From Inonotus obliquus (lineage: Eukaryota; Basidiomycota; Agaricomycetes; Hymenochaetales; Hymenochaetaceae), in NCBI GenBank assembly GCA_032164295.1, contig JAJHTX010000010.1, positions 558,001 to 622,000 of the forward strand: 64,000 bases of DNA, given 5' to 3'. The notes below the pieces were generated by a model, which did not search any database, was not told where the DNA came from, and was given only the letters and a program-made list of their open reading frames with translations. Positions 48,362 through 58,642 of this stretch are shown one piece after another. The position numbers and the translations under genes were made by a program. Each line of letters starts with the position of its first letter. The first letter of the stretch is position 1.

Positions 48362-49732
48362 TTATAACTTTCTTGCAAGCCAAAACTCCGCTTTATAGAC
48401 CCACCTCATCATAGCTTCCCTATCAGCTGTATACTCACACTCAATCACTCTCCTCCACCTCCCCTCCCTTTCAGCTTCATCCCCTTCTTTAATCTCAATC
48501 TCAAACCCAACCTTCTTCACTAGCTCCATCACTTCGTCAAGACTCAACTCTAGCGCTGCTTGTGCTCCACTTCTCCAGAGTAAAGGCCCTAGGTTGATCC
48601 ACATCCCACGAGGTTTGAGGAGGGCGTGGATTTGTTGGAGGGTGGTTATGATGTTGTAGGACGTGTCGATGAAGAATTGGGTTACAATGTAGTCGTATAG
48701 TTCGGTTTGTAGGGGTTTGAGGTGGAGGAAGTCGCCCGAGATAAGGCGAAACGAACCAGAAGTTGGAGTGTGGGAAAGTTGAAGACGCGGAAGGACATCA
48801 GGAAAAGTGACGGAACGAAACAGATTGGCGTTACATCGCTGATGTGAGAACCAATGTGCGTAAGGATGAACTGTATGCTGGTTTATTCGTTGGGTGTTCG
48901 ATGGAGAGAAGAGGAAGCGAAGGGAAGTTATCATGTAAGGCGAGAGTTCGTTTGCGTGGGTGGTGAAGCCTACAACGAAAATCGAGATTAATTGAATGGA
49001 GCAACGCGGACAGTCGTCGAAAGGCATACCAAGTTGGCTAACTTCCCAAGCCAACCGACCCAACCCACACCCGGGTACAAGTACCCTCTTATCCATCCTT
49101 TTCTCCCTATCCGGCTCTAGTTCACCAAGGACGCCTAGGATAGGTTTCATAACTACCTCCCTCTCTCTCTTTCCGTCACTGCTCCAATCTCGTACGAAAT
49201 GTAAGAGTGCTTCTCGAACATCTCTTAATTCTCCCGAACTAATCGGCGTTCTTGAAATCCTGGGTTTCATAGACTCAGAATCCGAATCCTGATCGACGTC
49301 GGATTTATCTTCCGCGAACTGTGCAATCGCCCTCGTCACTTTTGAATTTTCTCTAATGACTTCTCCAAGACGTTCGAGTTTCGCGGGGTACCCCAGCTCA
49401 AATCCCATTCGTTTATGCTCTCTACTTATCTTCGAGTACGCTTTTTGCATCTGAGATGCTTCCATCAAAGCCATATCTTGATAGTGATGAAGTGCATATA
49501 TAGCGCTTTCGAGTTGAGTTCTAGGAGATTCAGAGTGAGAGGGAGAAGCGAAGGGAATGAGCTCGTTCCAGATGGTGCGAATTGAGTAGGAAAGACTGCG
49601 TTTGCGTAGGGTGGAAATGGAGAGGGAGAGGCTGATGGGAAAGACATGGATTGTGAGCATTGAGAGGAAAAGAATGAGGATGAAGCTCAGGAAGGCGTCG
49701 GAGGATAGAAACGAGTTGAAGTCTGAAAGCAT
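48362..49732 (-). CDS. N2227-family SAM methyltransferase, carnosine N-methyltransferase-like (436 aa)
   Basis: The family methylates carnosine in animals and yeast homologues; the physiological substrate in fungi is unclear. Exons 49732-49030 and 48969-48362 give 1311 nt, frame closes. SAM motif I is VLVPGCGLGRLAWEVSQLGF, spanning the intron. GFTTHANELSPYM follows, as do DFLHL, VTQFFIDTSYNIITTL, and the hallmark LLKPRGMWINLGPLLWRSG. The amino terminus is hydrophobic (FLSFILILFLSMLTIHVFPI), which is unusual for the family and could be a membrane anchor or a wrongly chosen start. A later ATG would remove it. Confidence 0.88.
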   Translation of the reverse strand: MLSDFNSFLSSDAFLSFILILFLSMLTIHVFPISLSLSISTLRKRSLSYSIRTIWNELIPFASPSHSESPRTQLESAIYALHHYQDMALMEASQMQKAYSKISREHKRMGFELGYPAKLERLGEVIRENSKVTRAIAQFAEDKSDVDQDSDSESMKPRISRTPISSGELRDVREALLHFVRDWSSDGKREREVVMKPILGVLGELEPDREKRMDKRVLVPGCGLGRLAWEVSQLGMPFDDCPRCSIQLISIFVVGFTTHANELSPYMITSLRFLFSPSNTQRINQHTVHPYAHWFSHQRCNANLFRSVTFPDVLPRLQLSHTPTSGSFRLISGDFLHLKPLQTELYDYIVTQFFIDTSYNIITTLQQIHALLKPRGMWINLGPLLWRSGAQAALELSLDEVMELVKKVGFEIEIKEGDEAEREGRWRRVIECEYTADREAMMRWVYKAEFWLARKL

Positions 49733-49955
49733 TGATGGATATTTTGATGTTGTTAGCTAGATGGGAGGAGGGTGTTGTGAGCCATCTGTGAGAGCGTTGA
49801 GATGGTGATGGAAGGGGAAGAAGGGGGAAGGAAAGAGCGACGAGCGACGTGTAACCCACACGTGCATCCAAATCCTTTCTCTTCAGACCTTGACCTTGAC
49901 CTCTGTTCCTCCTCAAACACGCCGACGCACAAAAGGATTAAACAGAACATTAAAA

Positions 49956-50766
49956 ATGGTAACTCCTCCCTAGTCCACCGAGATGGCCGCATCCATCTAA
50001 TCATATGTTCGGTCAGCCGAACTTGACGCTCTACACAACAACCGCCTTCCTCATCCTCGACTCGGACGGTCACCGCGTCCTTGCAAAATATTATAGACCC
50101 AAGGGTACACTACTTGCTGAAGCGAAGGGGTTGAGTAATGTAAAGGAGCAAAAGGCGTTTGAGAGAGGTCTTTGGGAGAAGACTAAGAAAGCTGGTGGTG
50201 AGTGCGCTATTCACTACTGTTCACACCATCCTATCCTCTGGCTTTAGCCTTGAAATTGATCTGATAAACACAACAGGCGACGTTATCCTCTACGACGGCC
50301 ACCTAGCCGTATATAAACATTCCCCCGACCTCATCTTCTACATCATCGGAAACGCAGACGAGAACGAACTCATGCTTTCACTGGCTCTCAATTCATTTTA
50401 CGATGCTCTTGGGATGCTCTTGAGAAATCAAATTGAGAAACGAGCTGTGTTGGAGAATTATGATTTAGCTATGTTGTGCCTGGACGAGACTATTGATGAT
50501 GGGTGCGTTTTTGTTGGTCTCCGTAAGTTGACCAGTGCTAAACCTGATGAATCTTTCATGCGCATCTTCACATCACCCATCCCTCTCACAACGTACAACT
50601 CGCCAACGCCAACAGCATCATCGTTGAAACAGACTCAACAACCATCGCCTCACGGGTCAGCCGACCACGGGCTGACCCAACAGACCTGGTACTCAACGAA
50701 CAAACACTGTTGAATGCATACCAAGCTGTGAAAGGAAAGATTGAGCAGCGTATTCAGCAGTTATAG
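49956..50766 (+). CDS. Coatomer subunit zeta (COPI coat), 186 aa
   Basis: The zeta chain is a small adaptor-like subunit of the COPI coat that buds Golgi-to-ER vesicles. Exons 50017-50197, 50277-50502 and 50616-50766 encode NLTLYTTTAFLILDSDGHRV, AKYYRPKG, DVILYDGHLAVYKHSPDLIF, NELMLSLALNSFYDALGMLL and a carboxyl end KGKIEQRIQQL. Two starts are possible. An exon consisting only of ATG (49956-49958, followed at once by donor GTAACT) joins CCGAACTTG in phase and gives MPNLTLY, close to other fungal zeta proteins. Alternatively an unspliced ATG at 50005 gives MFGQPNLTLY. I prefer the first; 561 nt, frame closes. It is divergent from the methyltransferase gene across about 220 bp. Confidence 0.93.
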
Positions 50767-51109
50767 TATTTGACGACGGTGTTCTTGCGCGGGCGATGTA
50801 CCGGTAGTAGAGGATAGAGGTAAATTATAGTTGAGCTATTTGCTCTGATTGGCGAGGCTGCGGTGGGTGATATACGGTAGTGATAGCCGAGCAGATGCTC
50901 GCTGTGTCCGCTGCGTGAAATGATCTTGGCCATCCATTCGTCGAGTGAAGCTGTGTTACTTTTGTAATCCCAGTTGTAATGCATTTGCTAATTTGTAACT
51001 GTGAGATAAAACTGCCATATGGAGAACTGTAATCACAGCCTGCCTGCGCTGCTCTCGGTCGGTGTCCTTCCCTCCTCCTACATACCATTCTCATCCCTAT
51101 AACTCCACG
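50767..51109. other. Intergenic spacer
   Basis: Downstream flank of coatomer zeta and promoter of the F-BAR gene; a CT-rich stretch precedes the ATG. No element recognised. Confidence 0.45.
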
Positions 51110-54100
51110 ATGTCCGCACGACGCCAGTCGTCGACAACCTCTTTATCGCGATTTGTTAGGGCAAACTCTCCTGACTTATCAAACCGTTCTCTCGATTTCT
51201 GCAATGCCTTCTGGGGACAAGGTGATGCCGGTGTAGATGTTTTGTTTGCTCGTATGCGAGGAGCCGCGCGCACTATTGAAGAGATAAAAGCGTTTTGGAA
51301 AGAACGGGCGGCTATTGAGGAGGAGTATTCGAGGCGACTTTCGAAGCTTGCCAAGCAGGCGCTAGGAAGGGACGAAATAGGGTGCGTGTTCACTGAGATA
51401 TCATCGCGTTGTAGTTTCGTTGATTGTCACGTCTCATACACGTATAGAGAGCTCAAGAACTCGTTGGATACGCTTAGATTGGAGACGGACAGACAAGCTA
51501 TATCGCATGCCAATCTTGCTCAGCAAGTCCGTTCCGATCTCGAGTCTCCCGCCGGCGCTTTCGCGGCTCGACAAACCCAATTCAAACGTGGTGCCCAAAC
51601 GATAGTAGAAAAGGCTTTTAAAAACAAACAAACGCAAGAATCCTACGTATCCAAAGCGCGCGAAAAATACGAGTCGGACTGCATGCGTATCAATTCGTAC
51701 ACTGCACAGTCCAACCTCGTACAGGGAAAGGATTTGGAAAAGTTGCAGATAAAGCTGGAGCGGGCGAGGCAGACTGTTACTGCTAATGAACGAGATTTTG
51801 CAAATTTTGCGCGAGCGTTACATGGGACGGTGGAGAAGTGGGAAAAGGATTGGAAGGCTTTTTGTGATGCGTGTCAGGATCTTGAAGAGGAGAGGATAGA
51901 GTTTATGAAGGATAACGTGTGGGCTTACGCCAATGCAGTTTCTACCGTTTGTGTCTCAGACGATGAGGTGTGTTGAACGATCATCGCTTTATTCGATCAA
52001 GTGATCTGATTTTATCTACAGTCATGCGAAAAGATCCGTATATCATTGGAACAACTCGAGCCTGATCGCGACATGGAGAACTTCGTGCGAGATTATGGAA
52101 CAGGGAACGAGATCCCCGACCCTCCGCGATTTGTTAGTTATACCAACACCGACGCGCCTGGCAGCGCCAACTTAACCTCATCGCGCCAAGCACCGCGTTA
52201 TGCCAGTTACCCACGCGCATCAATGAGGCATATGTCGATGGGCGAAGCGATGCGTGCCGTCGCACCGGAAGACGAGCCGACAGATCCGGGTATGGCTGGT
52301 TTCGGAGCGCCGGCGAAGAAGAATGGAGAGTGGGACGCCGTTGAAGCTGAACGATCAAATTCGACAGTTGTGCCTGGACAGAGTCCGGTTAATGGGTCGA
52401 GTATACCTACAACTCCGTCAAGTGTTCCGACAAGTTTGCAGTCGTCATCTCAATCGCAAGCTCGTTCTGTTGCGGGAGGTCCGCCTTCTGCGACTTCTGA
52501 GCCTGCACAGAAGACAATGCTCGCAGTTGGAGGTGGGGTATACGAAGTTAATCCCGACCAAGACCCTCAGAACGCTCCTTCCACTGCAGGTGCAACAGGA
52601 GCGCCGGCAACTTCACGCGTTGGAGGTGGTGATGATCCACTTCTTCAGAAAATGGCTGAGTTGCGTAGTAGTGCAGCTGCTAGTGGGGGATCTATGAGAC
52701 GAAACAGTGTAAACGTACAGCGACCTGGATCTGGTTATCAATCCATTTCTCCTGTTCCGAGTACTGGTGGTTCTGCTCCTGCTGCTATTACTGCGCCTTC
52801 TACCAACGGTCCTTCCGGTTCGGGGCTTGCAGCTCCTACACCAAGTAGCGCACAACCTGTTCCGAATGTTGTCAATCGAGATTATCGTAATTCCGCTGAA
52901 TTCGTCGTTGGTGGTCCACCTCCTGCTTCCACGTCTCGTCCAACTTCCCCGGCTGGTCCACCTACACCAATCCATATGATCCCTCGTCCAAACATACCCT
53001 CTTCATCTTTACCCGTAGAAGAAGTCGTTTCGAACTACGCACCACCATTACCAGGTGAGAGGCGGGCATCGATTAGTAGAGGGACAAGTCCCTCGACAGG
53101 TGGTCCTGCTGCTGGTGTGGGATCGGGAATCACACATAGCCGAAATCAAAGTCAGAATCAAAATCAGAGTTTGGGACAAGGGTTGGGTAGTGGTAGACCA
53201 AGTTTGGAGAGGCCGAAGAGTAGGGAAGGGTATGCGGGGATTGGATCCGGTGGGTCTGTTGGGAGGTCACCTAGTCCAGGCCCTGGTCCTTCGGGTCCCT
53301 CAGGCACATACGTCAACGGAGGTCAAGCGCAGAGCGCGAATGCGAACCCGTATCGTCTACCAAGCCCTTCTCCGGGACCCGATTTGGGTATTTCGCTAGA
53401 TGCATCGGGACAAGTGACGCAGGACTTAATGGCGGAGCAATATCGTCAACCTCCCCAGCAAGGACCTCCATCAATTCCTGGTCCGGCTGCAGGTCCTGCA
53501 CCAATCTCAAGTTCACCCATTGGTCCTAGTCCTGGTTCGCAAGTGGGAAGGACACAAGGGTATGGAGGACCCCCGCAGAGGAGTGGAAGTATCAATGTTG
53601 CCTCGCCTTCCCATGTTGGTCCACCACCTCCTACTCAGCAGCCATATGGTTCACAATATGCTCCTGGACCCGCACCGGGTCCGGCATATGCTCAACCCCC
53701 TCCACCACCCCAAGGACAAGGTTCCGCTGCTTTACAGAGACAGCAATCACTTTGGTACCAACAGCAACAGCAGCAGCAACAAGGTCCTTCACCTCCGCAA
53801 ACGCAACAAACGCAGCAGTATATCCCACCTCCACCTCAGCAAGTACCTTCTTATGGAGTCAACGGTGGAACGAGTTTACACCGTGGACCTTCTTTATCTG
53901 TTCATTCAAACGGTTCTGCTTCTGGTATTTCCACTTCCGGCATCTCAGGCTCTGGAATCTCAGTCTCAAGTGGCGGTGTGTATCCAAACGCTACCACAGA
54001 TACAGGAGCATCAAGCTGGTATAACGAGCCCCCTGCAAACCAACCTCAGACTCAAAGTCATTTACAACATCAACAATCTATAAGTCAACAACCATCTCAA

Positions 54101-54631
54101 TCTCATTATCAATCTCAAGGGTATTCTGCTCCTGGATCGGGCTATCAACACCAGCAACAGCAAGGTTATCAGCTTCCTCAACAACAGCAAGGATATCCAT
54201 CACAGGGAGGATATGGTGCAGGACCAGGTGGTATGGCGATGAGAAGGTCACCCTCGCCTCAGCCTCCGCCGAATATAGGTCCCGCGCCGACTGGACAGTA
54301 TATTAATGGGAAGCCTATCTTGTTTTATGGTGCGTCTCCTCTACCTCCTCTCCCTTCTCCCGTCCACTCAAACTAACTATTCATCCCTCTTCCTCTCCCC
54401 CCTTTCCACATCCATATCCACATCCACGAATAACGAACGACGACATGAATAGTGAAAGCCCTGTACGACTATCAAGCCTCCATAGACGAAGAATTCGATT
54501 TCCAAACGGGTGATATCATAGCTGTAACTTCTACACCTGAAGATGGTTGGTGGACTGGTGAATTGTTAGATGATTCGAGGAGAGTCCCTGGAAGGACGGT
54601 TTTCCCTAGTAATTTCGTTTGTTTGTTTTGA
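51110..54631 (+). CDS. F-BAR and SH3 protein of the Cdc15/Imp2/Hof1 type (1092 aa)
   Basis: Such proteins bind membrane at the division site and scaffold the cytokinetic actin ring and septum. Exons 51110-51381, 51448-51967, 52022-54329 and 54453-54631 give 3279 nt, frame closes. The F-BAR (about residues 25-300) contains FCNAFWGQGDAGVDVLFARM and KERAAIEEEYSRRLSKLAKQ, coiled-coil segments, then DYGTGNEIPDPPRF. A very long Pro/Ser/Gln/Gly-rich disordered centre (about residues 310-1030) includes poly-Gln tracts such as YQQQQQQQQGPSPPQ. A carboxyl SH3 domain reads VKALYDYQASIDEEFDFQTG, DGWWTGELL and GRTVFPSNFV. The long linker in one exon is normal in basidiomycetes. The start ATG directly precedes SARRQSSTTSLSRFVRA. 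Confidence 0.93.
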
Positions 54632-55560
54632 GCTCTTTTTTCTGGTCTGGTTTTGCATTTTGGGGGTGGGTGATGGAGTTCGTGGTGGTGAAGTGCGTAG
54701 AGGAAAGTGGTGGTGTGGAATGAGGCGTTTTTTGCTGCTTTGGCGAATTTTCGATTTTTGCTTTTTCACTTATGCATTTCTTCCTTCCTTCTTTATCGTT
54801 TCGCTGGCTGTGGAACTTTCAATCGGACCCTTGTGCACGTCTCCCTTATATTTTAAATCCTTCTCCTCTCCTCCCTTCTTACACCCTCCCGCCTCTTCAG
54901 TGTCTCCGTTCCTTCTCTATCTCACCTCCTTGGTCCTTGGTCCTTGATTTCTGGTACTCTCCTTTACGACTGTCTCGATATCGATATCCCTTATCCTTTC
55001 TCTGTATCATCGTGTCTTTTTGTCTCTTTTTATCTTTTATCTTTTGATTTTGTTGTCCATCCCGTTGTCCGTTATCCTTGGCTATCTATCCCTTCCTCAT
55101 CTCTTTCCTCTCTTCCTTTTTTTCTCTGTTCTATCGTCTGTTGATTATTTTCGGTTTGTCATGTTCTTTATGTTTTTTTGTTTTTTTTTTCGATTTCGTG
55201 TTTTTCGTTTGATTATTGTCATATATGTTATATATGTCTTTTTATTACCTTTCGGCTTTCTCACACATTCATTCATCCATGAATGGGCGAATGAACGAAT
55301 GATTGATGCGAGTGTTGAAAGCCAAGATTCGGAGTAGACCACTGGTGTTTGGAGTATTGGATATCACTTTCTTTTTCTCTCTTCATCTCTTCGTTTTTTG
55401 GTCTTGATTCAACCGTGACGCCTTGATGTTAACTCTCGTATCTTCCCATGTCCATCCGAGTCGTACAAATATTCAATACTAGTATCTTCGCATTCAGATT
55501 CGCGGTTCGTGAAGGAAATATGCAACGACAACTCATACTATAACAGCGACATAACAATGT
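54632..55560. other. Pyrimidine-rich 3' flank
   Basis: Strikingly T/C-rich DNA (for example TTTTTTTGTTTTTTTTTT near 55,172-55,189) follows the F-BAR stop and probably includes its 3' UTR. No gene is supported. Confidence 0.5.
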
Positions 55561-55573
55561 AACAGCATGACTA

Positions 55574-56310
55574 GGTCCTGGCTAGGACGCTAAACTGGCC
55601 GGCCACCACGCGTCCGCCTGCACACTACACCGAATGGGCCGAGGATAGAAACCTCGGACCCCTTGCGGACTGGCTGAAGGAAACCACACCTTTCTTCACC
55701 ACGGACCGAGCCTCCGCCGAGGCCATAGCCTCGGCGTACGCGCGGATGGAAGAAGAGGGCCTGGACACTCGCGACGACCACATAGACTTAGGGATCGCAC
55801 GCAACTACGCTCAAGAGGAACTGGGACCAGAGGCGGAGACGCCTCTGGAATGGGCACGGCAACTCACAAGGTCAGATTCTTAATTGTTTATGACTCGGTT
55901 ATGTTTCCCTCTCCCCCGTTAACACTATCCCCTCCACACTCCTATCCTACCTGTTTCCCTTATTTTCTTAATCTCCAATTTTCTTCTAAGTCGTATGTTT
56001 ATATGATTATGACCGGCCCTAAACAAACTTGTCCGAAACGGGCAATTTTTCGTAAATAACTTTATTAGACTTATCTAAGTCTACAGTATATACATTCAAA
56101 ATTAGTTTCTGTTATTCCTTCTAATTCCCCTACCTCCCCAGCGTCGCGCCCTTTAGTCCTTTCTTTAGAGCACCATACTACTACCTTTTTCTCTGCTTTT
56201 CTTACTTCACCACTCTTAGAGTTCACACCACCACGTAGATTTTGTCTGCCGCGCACTTGTAACTAGAATTACTGACGCGCGTAATAAATACATTTAAAAA
56301 AAAAAAAAAA
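55574..56310 (+). mobile_element. 5'-truncated retroinsertion with poly(A) tail and 13-bp target duplication
   Basis: AACAGCATGACTA at 55561-55573 is repeated at 56309-56321. Between them lie about 735 bp that start in the middle of a GC-rich open frame (read from about 55,574 through HYTEWAEDRNLGPLADWLKE to RQLTRSDS, stop at 55881-55883). A 400-nt T-rich trailer follows, then AATAAA at about 56,283 and a run of about 15 A. Target duplication, 5' truncation, polyadenylation signal and A-tail together indicate target-primed reverse transcription of an mRNA, from either a LINE or a host gene. I do not recognise the peptide, so which one is unknown. Base composition of the coding part is clearly higher in GC than the surroundings. 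Confidence 0.8.
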
Positions 56311-56380
56311 CAGCATGACTACACGATAGATGGTTCCTCCACATACGTACAGAACTGTTCAAGTAGGCAAGTACAAGTAA

Positions 56381-56423
56381 GAGAGGCAGAGGCAGAGGCA
56401 GAGGCAGAGGCAGAGGCAGAGGG
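56381..56423. repeat. GAGGCA hexanucleotide repeat
   Basis: Seven near-perfect GAGGCA units lie just downstream of the retroinsertion. They lie outside any gene I support. Confidence 0.9.
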
Positions 56424-56753
56424 AGATGCAGAACGGAAGGTGGAGAGCGAGGGGGTAAAGTGAAGACAGGAGGACAGGATATCCAAACAAAACTCTAATA
56501 CACGGCGTACAATTAACGAGAAAGCACTAGGGCTGGAGGAAGTGCGATGATCATACCGCAAGGAAAGCACCCTAACTTCGAGGGTGCTTGGTAAGATAAG
56601 GAGTAATAGCAGGGAAGAATGGACATTACATCAATGGAACGAAGCAAGAAGCTGATAAACCAAGTAAGAAAATGTGAGATCATAGATCGCGAAATCAACC
56701 ATGTTGACGAAAATCCAGCTCCTTCAAAGGGCAAAACTCCAACTAGTCAAAGC

Positions 56754-58175
56754 TCATGCCTCGCTTTCACCATCACCTTCCTCCTCTTCCCCATCACCAT
56801 CAACCATCTCAATTATAAACCTTTGGTTATCCTCAACGTTAAGCGAGTTCATCGTAGCCATATCATCACATTTCACCGTGACCAATTCCCCATTCTGACT
56901 ATCCTGACTACTCACGTCGTTTTCGTGAACTTCAGTGACCATTCGAAGACGAGTCCTGCACATTGATTTTAGTACATCGACTGATTCGATATAAACAGTG
57001 AAAGCTCAAAGACGTACTTGGTATAGTCAATCTTAAATGCTTTACAAGCACCTTTAAGAACAGTCCTGACAGAGTGTTCACGTCGAATTCGGAATCCTCG
57101 TGGTTCGTAGATACTATCTTGTGGAGGCTCGACAATGATTAAGACGCGTTCTGAATCTACTGGAACCGATGCAGGCGCAGGCGTTGCGTGATCACCACTA
57201 GCACTGACAATACCAGCGGGATTTAATATTGCCTTTGTTGGAGCACGTGTACTCGGAGCCGACACAGATGGTTTGTTAGTGTTGGTGTGTGCGTTGTCGG
57301 AGTTTGTGTTTGTGTTGGCGTTGGGGGATGAGCGATGTAAAGACCCGAGGAGTGACTTCCATGATTTCCTTGGTTGTCCTGTAGGATTTTCTTTGCCTGT
57401 GAATATGTCCAATAATACGTCAGTGAACAAAGAGAATGAGAATGCAGGTAGGAGTATCAGGTGCTGACTCACCTTCATCTGCATCAGCGTCATCGCTGAA
57501 CAAGTTCAACGTGTCTTCCCCACACAGCAAAGTTAGGTCCTGATCTACGCATTTTATTATATCTCATTGACTCACCACCCAGAGGTTTCTGCTTCTTCGG
57601 ACTTTCAGGTCCGTTCTCTTCCTTCTTCTCCTGCTTAACCGCTTGATCTCGTCGTCGAACTGTCGGCGTCTCTTCATCAAAGTCACTTTTCTTGATCTCA
57701 GTCTTTGTCTGTTGCTCAACCTCCGCTTCGTCTGAAGACTCGGAAGCTGCTCGTGAGGTTGAGACTTCCTCATATTTGACTTCGTTCTTGACGGAAGATG
57801 CGTATTCTGAGTCCAAAGATATCGCAGTCAATTATGCAGGTTTTGGACAGGACTGGTGTAGTTGAGTGGCTCACGATGTTGTTGACTCCTTTCAGCCCGA
57901 CTCACACGAACATACACATTCCCCACGATATCCTTGATACCTAACCAAGCCTCCTCGTGAATCCTTACTCTCTTACCCGCACAGATATCCAGTTCTTCCG
58001 TCTCAATCATAAACGTATGAGTTTCAAGTGCCCACTCCTTGATAATAAACTCTTGCAAATCGGAGAACTTGGCATGCAGCTCAACGGGAACGAGTACGCG
58101 TTCGTCATTGTAGTGCACAATGAGGAGCTGCACGGAAGAACGACACGACGGGTTTATAGTTGATGATACTAGCAT
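56754..58175 (-). CDS. Hypothetical nuclear-looking protein with possible SUMO-like fold (394 aa)
   Basis: Exons 58175-57875, 57806-57576, 57544-57473, 57396-57018 and 56955-56754 total 1185 nt, frame closes. The amino part (about residues 15-95) looks folded: VQLLIVHYNDERVLVPVELH, then IIKEWALETHTFMIETEELD. It is followed by a charged, Lys/Glu-rich stretch (ENGPESPKKQKPLG) and a Ser/Asn/Thr-rich linker. The carboxyl domain, VLIIVEPPQDSIYEPRGFRI to KCDDMATMNSLNVEDNQRFI, has the spacing and 'x-D-x-M-x-x-L-x-V-E-D' ending of ubiquitin/SUMO-like beta-grasp folds, with an acidic tail. No diglycine end is present. The call is fold-level and tentative; no named orthologue is recognised. Confidence 0.6.
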
Positions 58176-58642
58176 TTTTTGGTACTGCGAGTGAATGTGC
58201 TGTAGTTAGAGATGGCGGTCAAGAAAGATGTATGTAACATCCGTTTGTTCAATGACTGACCACGAGGAAACCGCACGCGACAAATAGATACACGTGATCG
58301 TTCGAGTCACGGAGAGCGTGATTAGTGTGACAGATTCAATCCCAAAAGAGGAAATCAGTTCTACCTTCGAATCAAAACCCTGAAATCTACCAGGCAGAGC
58401 GCTTCACTGATACAGATAGAAACATCTCCCGCTTCCTCTCTTCTCAGAACTGATGGGCATTAATAGTCAAAAGAAAAGTAGAGTAAGATGGTATTCTAGG
58501 TAAATATTATATTCTTTAAGAATAAAAACGTCGATCGTTAAACAAAACCACGTGGTGCTAGTTACCGAAAAGGTAATGACGCGCATAACAGAACTGGACG
58601 TGACAAAACTTGCCAGTCGCTGCAAGGCACAACCTCGAGGAA
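58176..58642. promoter_or_regulatory. Shared divergent promoter region
   Basis: This 467-bp interval separates the head-to-head gene at 58175 (minus) and the CCT theta gene at 58643 (plus), so it must hold both promoters. A TATTATATTC stretch at about 58,505 and a CACGTG-like CACGTGATCG at about 58,292 are the only motifs I can point to. Confidence 0.4.

Noticed and set aside
52254..54083. Several 100-190-residue open frames in other frames of the F-BAR gene
   Set aside because: They are shadows of the long, repetitive Pro/Ser/Gln coding region.
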